Shown: piece by piece, positions 7,527-14,979 of the stretch
Layout: each line of letters opens with the position of its first letter
Numbering within the stretch: position 1 is the stretch's first letter
Virus record (IMG/VR): IMGVR_UViG_3300030109_000136
Span: 1-23,377 of that record
Length of the DNA stretch: 23,377 nt
DNA from: a virus
Direction: 5' to 3' (one strand)
Notes under the pieces: generated by a model
What the model was told of the DNA's origin: nothing
Database searches by the model: none
Seen by the model: only the letters and a program-made list of their open reading frames with translations
Program-made: the position numbers and the translations under genes

Positions 7527-9011
7527 TCAGTAATAAACTGTCCTATTTTTTTGTAAAAATTTAGCTTCATCTTGATAGTCTTCTTTCAGTGATAAGAAAC
7601 CACCTTGCCTAAATCTCATCAGTGCCATGGTTGTGCTATCACAGAAATCGTCATTATCACCAAATGGAAAAGACGCTAACTCTTCTCTTACTTCATCTGC
7701 AAAATCTTCGTCAGGAGCCCAAACCATACCAGACTCAAATATAGGAGCTACACTATTCATTCTAGCTATCTTGTCTTGTCCTCTACTGGGTGAATAAGCA
7801 GTAACAGGTATGCCCATACGTCTTAGCTCTTGTGTCAGTGGTGTTCCTGATGCTTTTGCCTCAATGAGAACACAATCAGGTTCCCAATATTTATACTCAT
7901 CAAAAGCTATTCTTTTTAACTCAGGAAAGTCTACTCTGTATCTTTTTGCATCTAGTAGTATTATTTGCTCAACACCATCTTCACCTTCAAAGATAGCCCA
8001 AGTAGTTATTGCAGAATAGTCAGCTGTTTCTTTCTTAGAAAAAGCAGTATCGTAACTTTGTATAACGTAGCTGTAATCAGGTATATCTTCGTATTTCCAT
8101 AATTGCCACCATTCTCTTTTTACAATAGAACCCTCTTCAGCTGTTGGATTCTGCATCCACTGTGCGTTCCATTTAGATACTGGTAAAGATGCTTTTACAG
8201 ACATAAGTTCTTCTTTTTTCCAATATTCACCCCAGAGTGGATTTTCAGTTTCAGGTAATATTGCTGGAAACTCTACTACTTCCCATTGGTCAGCATTGTC
8301 GTCACTTTGTTTTTTTAATACCTTACCAACCAAGTCTTTAGTGCTCCATCTAGTCATAACTATGACTATCGTTCCACCGGGTTGTAGCCTTTGTCTAGGT
8401 CCTGACGTGTACCATTCATAAGCTGACTCTAATGATTTGGGCGATAAAGCATCTTGCTCTGAGTGTGGGTCGTCAATAATCAATAAATCAGCACCACGAC
8501 CTGTAATCGCACCACCTACACCAGCATAGAAAGATTCACCTTCTTGGTTTGTAGTCCATCTACCAGCTGATTTGTTATCTGCTTGCAGTTTCAACTCAGG
8601 AAAAATAACTCTGAAATCCTCACTGTCTATAAGGTTTCTAACTTTTCTACCAAATCGTACTGCTAGTTCAGCTGTGTGAGTACACTGTATTATCTTCAAA
8701 GTACCATTCAAACCCATCATCCAAGCTGGGAAGAATGTTGATGCAAACTCTGACTTAGAGTGTCTTGGTGGTAAACACACAATAAGACGTTTTAGTTTGC
8801 CTTGTGCAATTCTGTTAAATTTATCTGCAATTATTCTGTGGTGTCTGCCCTCTATGAAAGTGTCACCCCACATATGTTTCACAAAACCCATAAAATCGTT
8901 TTGACATGAATCTTGTTTATCTAATTGGTCGTATCGTGCTAACAAAGCTGTTGCTTCTGCTTTGTCTTGTTCTGACAGTATATCGAAATCTTTTAGAGAT
9001 ACTTCTTTCAT
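7527..9011 (-). CDS. terL: Terminase large subunit (TerL)
   Basis: This 494-residue packaging motor has both expected domains. The ATPase shows a Walker-A-like loop in CLPPRHSKSE (79-88), a Walker B strand ADLLIIDDPHSE (D180, D181) and a coupling motif VMTRWS (218-223). The RNase-H-like nuclease has acidic residues in QSYDTAFSK (D321), VLIEAKASG (E384) and the GDNDDFCDST cluster (D452-D458), matching the usual three-metal-ligand pattern. It cleaves concatemeric DNA and pumps it through the portal, encoded next downstream. No terminase small subunit is recognisable in the window. A 94-base gap separates it from the lysozyme gene upstream. Length and motifs are complete, with no frameshift. Confidence 0.95.
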   Translation of the reverse strand: MKEVSLKDFDILSEQDKAEATALLARYDQLDKQDSCQNDFMGFVKHMWGDTFIEGRHHRIIADKFNRIAQGKLKRLIVCLPPRHSKSEFASTFFPAWMMGLNGTLKIIQCTHTAELAVRFGRKVRNLIDSEDFRVIFPELKLQADNKSAGRWTTNQEGESFYAGVGGAITGRGADLLIIDDPHSEQDALSPKSLESAYEWYTSGPRQRLQPGGTIVIVMTRWSTKDLVGKVLKKQSDDNADQWEVVEFPAILPETENPLWGEYWKKEELMSVKASLPVSKWNAQWMQNPTAEEGSIVKREWWQLWKYEDIPDYSYVIQSYDTAFSKKETADYSAITTWAIFEGEDGVEQIILLDAKRYRVDFPELKRIAFDEYKYWEPDCVLIEAKASGTPLTQELRRMGIPVTAYSPSRGQDKIARMNSVAPIFESGMVWAPDEDFADEVREELASFPFGDNDDFCDSTTMALMRFRQGGFLSLKEDYQDEAKFLQKNRTVYY

Positions 9012-9081
9012 GGGGGTCAGGCTGAGTAACTAGGTAGTGACATAGTAGCTACTCAACCCTAAACACATAGTGTCTAAGGTT

Positions 9082-9109
9082 AGTATAGTGTATTTGTGTG
9101 TCTTGCTAA
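9082..9109 (-). promoter_or_regulatory. Weak candidate promoter before TerL
   Basis: The 94-base gap 9012-9105 is one of the larger spaces in the late block. On the minus strand TTAGCA (9104-9109), a 16-nt spacer and TATACT (9082-9087) could be a promoter for packaging/head genes. The gap also has a 10-bp palindrome (AGTAGCTACT, 9044-9053) and an inverted repeat TGAGTA/TACTCA (9023-9028, 9050-9055), without a T-run. A binding site is possible; nothing proves it. Confidence 0.3.
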
Positions 9110-9549
9110 ACCTCATGCCATTCTTTGCCTTGGAAAAGTAAGGCTTCTGCTTCTCTTCTGCGTATCAATCCATTAAGAACTTCACCATTAGCCTTATTCC
9201 ATCGTTTAATTTGTTGTGGCACTTCTTCGTACTTACCTTCGTTTAAAACTTTGAGCAGTGTTGAGCTACCAAGGTTAGAAGGTCCTAAGTTGTAAACCCA
9301 AGCACATAAAGCGTCATACTGACTTTGGTTAAGTTCAACATCAACCATGTCATCAATATAACTTTCGTACTCTATCATCTCTTCTTCAAGCAAATGATTG
9401 GCTTCGTCTTTATTAATTTTGTCGCCTTCTTTCACGTCTTTGGTGTGTCCATAACCTATTGTCCAAACACCAGCTGGACATTTGTAAGCTTCAAGCTCAC
9501 AGCCTTCAAAAAACTTTATTAGTGCCAAACCCTCTTTTGATATTTGCAT
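9106..9549 (-). CDS. Endolysin: T4-type lysozyme, glycoside hydrolase family 24
   Basis: From the ATG at 9549 the protein is 147 residues, typical of GH24 muramidases. This start has GGGGA upstream and begins one base after the preceding stop; a longer in-frame reading from 9672 lies inside the nuclease gene and is rejected. The motif IKFFEGCELEAYKCPAGVWT (11-30) holds catalytic E15. The residue matching T4 Asp20 is C24, and the Thr of WTIGYGHT (T30) matches T4 Thr26. A Cys at this position is known in many phage GH24 enzymes and is compatible with activity. NQSQYDALCAWVYNLG and the C-terminal GLIRRREAEALLFQ are classic family segments. It lacks a signal sequence, so it would need a holin to reach the peptidoglycan. 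Confidence 0.92.
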   Translation of the reverse strand: MQISKEGLALIKFFEGCELEAYKCPAGVWTIGYGHTKDVKEGDKINKDEANHLLEEEMIEYESYIDDMVDVELNQSQYDALCAWVYNLGPSNLGSSTLLKVLNEGKYEEVPQQIKRWNKANGEVLNGLIRRREAEALLFQGKEWHEV

Positions 9550-9550
9550 T

Positions 9551-9946
9551 TTATTTTCCCCATATTTTAGTTTTAGTGCCACCCCAATATTCAACAGCAT
9601 GTCCTTCAGATATAAGTTTTTGACAAATATCCTCTCCATCTTCTGTGTAAGGTATGCCAAGAATTCTGCCATATTTGCCTTTGCCTAATGATTTTACTTT
9701 AAAAGTACCAACACAAAGTTCCTTGAGTCTTTCTTTTGCTTTCAAACCTAGTTCTTTTTCTGTTTTTCTTTCTGGGTATTTTTTAGTGTTTATTCGTGAT
9801 TCAGCTGTGTCAATTCCAGCCAAACGAACTCTTTGTTTGTGTAGTTTTACAGAAAATCCTAAATCCAAAATGCAATCAAATGTGTCACCATCGATTATTC
9901 GATCTAATGTTGCTCTATATACAAACTCATCTGGTGATTTACTCAT
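9551..9946 (-). CDS. Staphylococcal-nuclease-like (thermonuclease) protein
   Basis: The 131 residues form one SNase domain with no signal peptide or membrane anchor. The family's active-site residues are present: DGDTF (D19-D21) for calcium, VRLAGIDTAE (R41, D46, T47, E49) and KYGRILG (R94), corresponding to nuclease A residues D21, R35, D40, T41, E43 and R87. It should cut DNA or RNA with calcium. Unlike secreted SNases, this one appears cytoplasmic, so host-DNA degradation, removal of superinfecting DNA or clean-up at lysis are possible roles; none is shown. Its start overlaps the o-spanin stop by eight bases and it ends one base before the lysozyme gene, so it is embedded in the lysis operon. 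Confidence 0.88.
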   Translation of the reverse strand: MSKSPDEFVYRATLDRIIDGDTFDCILDLGFSVKLHKQRVRLAGIDTAESRINTKKYPERKTEKELGLKAKERLKELCVGTFKVKSLGKGKYGRILGIPYTEDGEDICQKLISEGHAVEYWGGTKTKIWGK

Positions 9947-10304
9947 TTTCGTCTTCTTGTGGTTTGTCTAGTTCTCTATAGTATTTGATTATGGAAAGTA
10001 TATCTTTGGTATATCGAGTGATTTCAGCCATATCCATGCTGAGGTTTTCATATTCTCTGGCTGACAATGAATAAAAAGCTCTAGGAGGTGCATTACCAGA
10101 CTCAAGATTATCTAAGTATTCTTGCATAGTAGTTGGTGTCATGACTTCCCAATCTACATTAGTTAAGCTCATAGAATATGGTAGAGGTGGATGATATATA
10201 GGTGGTCTTTCAGCTATCGTCTTAACTTGCACAGGTTTGACCTGTGGCAACATAGAACAACTAGCAGTAATTACTGCAAGACTAACTATCAGTAGATTCT
10301 TCAT
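9939..10304 (-). CDS. Putative outer-membrane spanin subunit (o-spanin, Rz1-like lipoprotein)
   Basis: From the ATG at 10304 (121 residues; a TTG one codon earlier is less likely), the N-terminus MKNLLIVSLAVITASCSMLP is a lipoprotein signal with the lipid-accepting Cys at residue 16. The mature part has a Pro-rich stretch (ERPPIYHPPLPYS). It then shows NVDWEVMTPTTMQEYLDNLE and LSAREYENLSMDMAEI, resembling a lipoprotein family that pairs with Rz-type genes in T4-like and marine phages. The gene starts within the end of the i-spanin gene (23-base overlap), the usual spanin arrangement. It would join the inner spanin across the periplasm to fuse membranes in the last step of lysis. The lipobox has Thr at -3, slightly unusual. 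Confidence 0.72.
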   Translation of the reverse strand: MKNLLIVSLAVITASCSMLPQVKPVQVKTIAERPPIYHPPLPYSMSLTNVDWEVMTPTTMQEYLDNLESGNAPPRAFYSLSAREYENLSMDMAEITRYTKDILSIIKYYRELDKPQEDENE

Positions 10305-10686
10305 CAAATTGGTTTGGGTTACTTAGTTTTTCAAGTTCAAGCATAACTCTTTCAGAGCCTCTATTTATTCTACGTTGTAAATCCTCTGGATTAGCCAAAG
10401 CCGACTCATCTAAGTCAAGATTTGCAAAAGTTTTTCTTAGCTTGTTTACATTTTCCATTGCCTTTCTGTTTTCTTCAGCCAAACTGTTCATTTGTTGTTG
10501 TTGTTGTTTTGCTTGTTTCAAATGATTTTCAATAGCTTCATTTTGCTCTTGTATTTTTGTTTCCAAAACCAACTGGTTACCTTTCAACGTGCTGATTTGG
10601 TCTGCTTGGTAATCTATATACCATGCAGAACTTGCTACAGAAAGAACTAACAAGCCCCCTAATATTATTGATAATTTCATGCCCAT
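10282..10686 (-). CDS. Putative inner-membrane spanin subunit (i-spanin, Rz-like)
   Basis: The 134 residues begin with a single membrane anchor (MKLSIILGGLLVLSVASSAW). A long periplasmic coiled coil follows (~25-95), including KQAKQQQQQMNSLAEENRK, then the segment LRKTFANLDLDESALANPED and LQRRINRGSERVMLELE. This last pattern is one I associate with Rz-like proteins of marine and T4-like phages. With the downstream lipoprotein it forms a two-gene spanin. The second ATG (10680) overlaps the cyclase stop as ATGA and may be the true start; the upstream ATG at 10686 gives two extra residues. Translation is therefore coupled to the cyclase gene, tying the lysis pair to the accessory cassette. Confidence 0.78.
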   Translation of the reverse strand: MGMKLSIILGGLLVLSVASSAWYIDYQADQISTLKGNQLVLETKIQEQNEAIENHLKQAKQQQQQMNSLAEENRKAMENVNKLRKTFANLDLDESALANPEDLQRRINRGSERVMLELEKLSNPNQFDEESTDS

Positions 10687-12440
10687 GTATATACTTTTAA
10701 TGCCTCAGCTTTTCCTTTAACTGTTAAATCTGGTAATGACTTTAACACATATTTACAATTTTTTGCAGTTTCATGCCCTATCAGGGTGCTCACCCCAGCC
10801 TCTTTGGTTCCTGACTCAAGGCGAGCTGCTACGTTGCAAGGGTCGCCAATCAAACTAAACGCAAATCTATCTGTAGCCCCAAAATTACCAGCAATGCACA
10901 CTCCAGAGTTTACACCAATACCAATGGCTATCTCTGGTATGCCTTCTTCTACAAAACGCTGGTTTAATTCGACAATGTTTTTCTCTATCTGTTTGGCTGC
11001 GTCACATGCTAGTTGATGATGGTCTTCTTGTGGAATAATTGTGTTGAAATGAAACATACCGGCATCGCCTATGAACTTGTCTGTAACGCCTGAAAATTGA
11101 TTTACAGCCTGTACTTGTACGTCTAAGACAGAGTTCATGATGTAAGTGACCATTTCTGGCTCTACTGACTCAGAAAGGCTCGTAAAACCTCTTAAATCGG
11201 TGAAAATTATCGAGCAATCGACCCTAGCACCATTAATTTGACACAATTCTGGGTTTTTTTGCAGTTTTTTGACCATTCTAGAATCTAAATACTTACCAAA
11301 TTGCTGTTTTATGAGCTGTCTAGCCTTGTATTGCTCTCTAAAACGCATGTAAAACGCTGTAGAACCAGTAATAAACTGTGAAATCAGTGTCCAAGTAACA
11401 TCAATCAACATACCTGACTGTATTAAGTAATATCCTGTATAACCTGTGGATAACATAACAATGACACCCAAAGATATGCCTAAAGTTATGCCTGAAACAC
11501 TTAAAATTACCCAAATAAGTATTATTGACACAAATAAAGTCATAAATTCAACTGCAAACGACCAATCAGGCACATAGGGGCTGTTTTCTATCAGTATTGA
11601 CTCAGCTAATGCTGCTTGTATTTTGTGTGGCTCTAATAAACCTACAGGTGTAGCCAACTGAGGCATAATACCTTTTGCAGTAAATCCAACAAAAACAAAC
11701 TTATTTTCGACATCCATTTCGCCTAAATTAGTCTGTGGTGTATCTACCCAACTAATCCACTTACGACCAAGAGAGTCTACTGACACAGGTGGGATGCCTC
11801 TTACTCTGATTTGTTCTATACCATTGTCGTTAGTTTTAATTACATATGTTTCAGCTCCAGCCAAAACTTTCAAAACTTCTGTGGCATATGAAGACACCCA
11901 ACCATCTGGTGTTTTCATTAGCAGTGGTAATCTTCTTACTAAATTGTCAACGTCTGTTCTGGCTACTGCTATGCCTTGTGCACTGTTTAGTTTCAAAACA
12001 TCTATGTTTTCTATAACACCTTCTGCCATGATGCCACCAGCATCTTCACCTAAAATTACTGTCCCAGATGTAGGAGGGTAGTCTCCCCTCCCTTCAAACA
12101 TTGCAAGAACACTAGGAGAAAAAGACAAAGCTTCCATAAATTCAAAGTCACCTCCAAATCTATCTGGTTGAGGAAAAGCCATAACCCAACCTACGCCCAT
12201 AGCTCCTTGCCTGAGTAAATTTATATGTATTTGAGCTAAGGTTTGTCTTGATAAAGGATAACCACCTTCATTTGCAATATCATTCTCAGTAATGTTTAGT
12301 ATTACAAAATTACCACTTTCTTGCTGTTCTGGTATCAAAGCATCAAAGGTTCTAAGTTTTAAAACTTCAAGTGGAGTGCCTTGATAAACAAAAGGCAAAA
12401 CTAATATAAGTATGAGTGATAATGGTACAAGTTTTTTCAT
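10677..12440 (-). CDS. CHASE2-domain class III adenylate/guanylate cyclase
   Basis: The 587 residues follow the CHASE2-cyclase plan. An N-terminal anchor (2-20) is followed by an extracytoplasmic CHASE2 sensor (~21-290) with the typical opening LEVLKLRTFDALIP and late segment ENKFVFVGFTA. Three membrane spans follow (~298-316, 318-340, 342-362), then a cytosolic catalytic domain (~400-587). All expected catalytic residues are present: metal-binding D415 (IIFTDLRGFTS) and D459 (DKFIGDAGM), K455, D533 in IGDPCNVAARLE, transition-state N536 and R540. It should make cAMP (or cGMP) in response to a periplasmic signal; nucleotide choice is not settled. The start overlaps the FecR-protein stop by four bases (ATGA). 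FecR-domain/CHASE2-cyclase neighbours occur in bacteria; finding them in a phage late operon is unusual. Confidence 0.92.
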   Translation of the reverse strand: MKKLVPLSLILILVLPFVYQGTPLEVLKLRTFDALIPEQQESGNFVILNITENDIANEGGYPLSRQTLAQIHINLLRQGAMGVGWVMAFPQPDRFGGDFEFMEALSFSPSVLAMFEGRGDYPPTSGTVILGEDAGGIMAEGVIENIDVLKLNSAQGIAVARTDVDNLVRRLPLLMKTPDGWVSSYATEVLKVLAGAETYVIKTNDNGIEQIRVRGIPPVSVDSLGRKWISWVDTPQTNLGEMDVENKFVFVGFTAKGIMPQLATPVGLLEPHKIQAALAESILIENSPYVPDWSFAVEFMTLFVSIILIWVILSVSGITLGISLGVIVMLSTGYTGYYLIQSGMLIDVTWTLISQFITGSTAFYMRFREQYKARQLIKQQFGKYLDSRMVKKLQKNPELCQINGARVDCSIIFTDLRGFTSLSESVEPEMVTYIMNSVLDVQVQAVNQFSGVTDKFIGDAGMFHFNTIIPQEDHHQLACDAAKQIEKNIVELNQRFVEEGIPEIAIGIGVNSGVCIAGNFGATDRFAFSLIGDPCNVAARLESGTKEAGVSTLIGHETAKNCKYVLKSLPDLTVKGKAEALKVYTWA

Positions 12441-13552
12441 CCAGAGCTTTGTTTTATTTTTATTGTTGTTGAAGAGCCACCATTAATTTTTACTGTATTA
12501 GCCACACCATCTTGTATCAATATTATCGTATAGCTATCAGAACCATCTAGGTTTAGTTTAGCACTTTGGCTGACTGTTCTGGTAAGACTAATGTTTTGAC
12601 CTGATACTATTGTTGTTATCTGTGTGTCTTTATCTTGTCCTATTTCTGTGCCAACAATACGAATACCAACCCCACCTTGTTTGAGTGCGTCTTCTTCTTT
12701 TACAATATCAAGAGCATCTAATACGTTCAGCAAATCTTCTAAAAAATTTACATCTAAATAGTTTATATCTAGCTCTGTAAATTCTAGCTCTTCTTCTGCA
12801 TCAAGAAAATCTTCATCAAGAAAATCAATATCTAGGTCGTCAAATTCTAAATAATCTACTGTTGTTTTTGATTGCGTTTCTTCTGCTTGTTGCTCTGTTT
12901 CTTCTGGTGGATTAACAATGAGCATGTTATCAATCAAGTCTAGTGATATGTCTAATGTGACTGGTTTTGTTGGATTGTTTTCGTAAACAGATACTGTAGT
13001 CGCTTGATATGGCTTGTTCAGTGTGACGCTACCCATGGCAGTAGCTACAATAATCTCTCCACTAGATATGCCATTTTCATCTGGCAACAAAATCACTAAC
13101 GATCTTCCAAGCTCATCTACTGTACAAGTAAAATCTGTACCACGAATAGCTATATCTGCTGTAGGAGTTTTAATAGATATGTTACTTTTGTTATTGAATT
13201 TACCTGTAATAAATCGTGCTGTGCCACTGGCAAACTTTAATGCCATCTTTGACTTAGAAGGGTCTGGGTCATAGATATATTCATCTATAACCAGTTTTGA
13301 GTGTTCTGTTAGTTTGACTGTAGAGTCGTCTTCAAAGGTTATGGCTACTCTGCCAGCTTCTGTGCGTACATCATCCATTTGTTGGATGTTGAACTGAAGT
13401 TCAGCACCATAGGGTTTATCTCTTAGAACTTGTGCATTACCTCTAACTTCTGAGATAGAGCCTATTTCAACAGACGAATGAAGTCGTTGCGTCTGACTGA
13501 GTAACACACACAGTGCCACTAGAGCCATTAGATGTAATCTTGAGCCAGTCAT
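12437..13552 (-). CDS. Secreted FecR-domain protein with curlin-like C-terminus
   Basis: The 371 residues begin with a signal peptide (hydrophobic 8-19, cleavage near HSSVEIG). The FecR domain spans about 30-190, with MDDVRTEAGRVAITFEDDST (59-78), LKFASGTARFITGKF (105-119) and ISIKTPTADIAIRGTDF (125-141), the family's core strands. Residues ~233-285 are an acidic run of LDxDFLD-like units. The last ~75 residues form beta strands such as TIILIQDGVANTVKI and TTIKIKQSSG, whose I-x-Q-x-G-x-x-N spacing resembles curlin repeats. There is no membrane anchor, so it is probably periplasmic or exported. Both possible starts (13552, 13528) lie inside the 3' end of the curlin gene, and the whole signal peptide is encoded in that overlap. 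A role sensing or nucleating the secreted fibre, and informing the CHASE2 cyclase, is inference. Confidence 0.82.
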   Translation of the reverse strand: MTGSRLHLMALVALCVLLSQTQRLHSSVEIGSISEVRGNAQVLRDKPYGAELQFNIQQMDDVRTEAGRVAITFEDDSTVKLTEHSKLVIDEYIYDPDPSKSKMALKFASGTARFITGKFNNKSNISIKTPTADIAIRGTDFTCTVDELGRSLVILLPDENGISSGEIIVATAMGSVTLNKPYQATTVSVYENNPTKPVTLDISLDLIDNMLIVNPPEETEQQAEETQSKTTVDYLEFDDLDIDFLDEDFLDAEEELEFTELDINYLDVNFLEDLLNVLDALDIVKEEDALKQGGVGIRIVGTEIGQDKDTQITTIVSGQNISLTRTVSQSAKLNLDGSDSYTIILIQDGVANTVKINGGSSTTIKIKQSSG

Positions 13553-14210
13553 TATCAGATGTAGATTCTTGGTCTATGTTAAAGGTGCGTGACCCTCCGA
13601 CATGCGTAAGGTGAAAATAACCTCCAGCATATCCATCTCCATCATATGTCACAGTGTTGTCGTTGCCATCTATATTCATGTAATTTGTTGCACCATCAAC
13701 ATCTATAGATGCAGTAATGTTGTTAGTGTCGCCTTGTATAGTCCAATCTAAATCCAAATTAGCTGCTAGTGCTGTCATAGCGTGATTGAGTGTCATTGTG
13801 TTCGTATTACCAGTGACTTGTACATTTACATTAGAACCATCAGCTCCAGTTGCGTTGGTTTCATCTGTAGACATATTAAAGGTATTTGTATCGCCAATGA
13901 AGGAGAAATAGCCTGTGTAATTATCTGCCCATATATCTCCTAAGTATTTGTTATTTTGCCCTTTCTGCAAAACGTCTAGCGTCATCGTTCCGCCATCCAA
14001 ATCTAGGGCTGTCATAGAGCCAGCTGTAGCGTCAGACCCACCTATGATGTTTCCACCACCACCCACTTGTTCAATATCCAAATTGGATGTCGCACCTGAC
14101 TGATCTATAAATATTTCATTGTCAGCCCCGTATATTAGCGATACATTCGTCATCGCAAATAGGCTCATCAATATCAATCCTTTTATCTTGTTGCCAATAG
14201 CCTTCTTCAT
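13467..14210 (-). CDS. Curlin-like secreted repeat protein (CsgA/CsgB-like)
   Basis: The 247 residues start with a Sec signal (hydrophobic 11-27; cleavage near LIYGAD). The mature part is rich in Asn, Gly, Thr and Asp and low in charge-pairing residues, with irregular strand-turn units: IFIDQSGATSNLDIEQVG, VLQKGQNNKYLGDI, VQVTGNTNTMTLNHAM, TIQGDTNNITASIDV and MNIDGNDNTVTYDGDG. The I/V-x-x-Q/G-x-G-x-x-N pattern is what curlin units show, but the units vary in length and are more degenerate than in E. coli CsgA. It ends with a Cys pair (TVCVTQS...SFVC). The start at 14210 has a strong GGAGG site and overlaps csgG by 89 bases. Adjacent csgG and csgF make it the obvious export substrate. Amyloid formation is untested, and whether it acts as fibre or nucleator is open. 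Confidence 0.75.
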   Translation of the reverse strand: MKKAIGNKIKGLILMSLFAMTNVSLIYGADNEIFIDQSGATSNLDIEQVGGGGNIIGGSDATAGSMTALDLDGGTMTLDVLQKGQNNKYLGDIWADNYTGYFSFIGDTNTFNMSTDETNATGADGSNVNVQVTGNTNTMTLNHAMTALAANLDLDWTIQGDTNNITASIDVDGATNYMNIDGNDNTVTYDGDGYAGGYFHLTHVGGSRTFNIDQESTSDNDWLKITSNGSSGTVCVTQSDATTSFVC

Positions 14211-14979
14211 AGCCCTCCTCTATTGTGCGTAGTACGCTTGTCTCTATTGCCATCTGTAAAGCAATATTAATAGACTCATTCTCTACTATACCACTCTCAA
14301 TTTCAACTAATTCGGTATTATTTGCATAAAATCTGAACACATCAGAAGATACAGCAGCACTGAGAATTGACTTGGTTACTAAGACTTCAATCAAAATTTT
14401 ACCTGTGCTGACAGAAACTGTGCGTAGAGATATGGTTACAGAGTCTTGTCTGTACTCTTTGGAAGCACCAATACCAAGATAACGAGCACCAGCACCACCA
14501 GATTTGATATTAGTTTCATAGCCTACAACTCCACCTTCCATCAATAAACCAGCAAACATTAATGGTTTTACCTTTTGTTTTTCATCAAAACTTTCTCTAG
14601 TGGTACGAATAATTTGTCGTTCTTTTGTTAAATTATCCAGCCCTGTTCGTTCAACCACTTCAAACACGCCAGAGTGTTTCAATGCTCTTATGAGGTAGGC
14701 ATCAGGAGCTTGTGTAATAGCTGTACTAAAGCTTGCATATTGACTATTGCTTCTGCGTTGTCCTGTGTTGTCTTTGAAAGAATTTGGATAAACAGCCACT
14801 ACAGGCTTTCGTATAGGGATAGGAACTTCTGCTAAATTGGTCAATAAAGAGCCAACCTCTGCTGACTCAATACTTCTTATGGGTGGTATTCCATTGTCTA
14901 AGGGGTCTACAATTAAAGCACAACTAGAAAGTGAAAGAACCAAGAGGTACAGTAATTTCTGTTGTATTGCCTTCTTCAT
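14122..14979 (-). CDS. csgG: CsgG, curli-type outer-membrane secretion pore lipoprotein
   Basis: The 285 residues align by eye along nearly the whole of E. coli CsgG. There is a lipoprotein signal with lipobox LSSC (C20), KPVVAVYPNSFKDNTGQ, YASFSTAITQAPDAYLIRAL, FEVVERTGLDNLTKERQIIR, MEGGVVGYETNIKSGGAGAR, YLGIGASKEY, SLRTVSVSTGKIL and KSILSAAVSSDVFRFY. CsgG forms a nonameric beta-barrel that exports curli subunits across the outer membrane. In the constriction loop the Phe (F84, matching E. coli F56) is kept, while the positions aligned with Y51 and N55 appear to be Ser (S79, S83). A C-terminal extension after the helical ring is acidic with two Cys (CDDEC). The ATG at 14979 lies inside csgF with no strong ribosome site, so translation is probably coupled. 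The family call is very secure. Confidence 0.95.
   Translation of the reverse strand: MKKAIQQKLLYLLVLSLSSCALIVDPLDNGIPPIRSIESAEVGSLLTNLAEVPIPIRKPVVAVYPNSFKDNTGQRRSNSQYASFSTAITQAPDAYLIRALKHSGVFEVVERTGLDNLTKERQIIRTTRESFDEKQKVKPLMFAGLLMEGGVVGYETNIKSGGAGARYLGIGASKEYRQDSVTISLRTVSVSTGKILIEVLVTKSILSAAVSSDVFRFYANNTELVEIESGIVENESINIALQMAIETSVLRTIEEGYEEGYWQQDKRIDIDEPICDDECIANIRG

Noticed and set aside
9012-9105. Inverted repeats considered as a terminator between lysozyme and TerL
   Set aside because: The stems are short with a 21-base loop and no T-run on either strand.
9106-9672. Longer 188-residue lysozyme reading from 9672
   Set aside because: The extra 41 residues lie inside the nuclease gene in another frame, do not match GH24 proteins and do not form a signal peptide. 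The ATG at 9549 has a strong ribosome site.
13014-13274. Plus-strand ORFs across the csg/fecR/cyclase region
   Set aside because: They are complements of well-supported minus-strand proteins, with no ribosome sites or recognisable domains.
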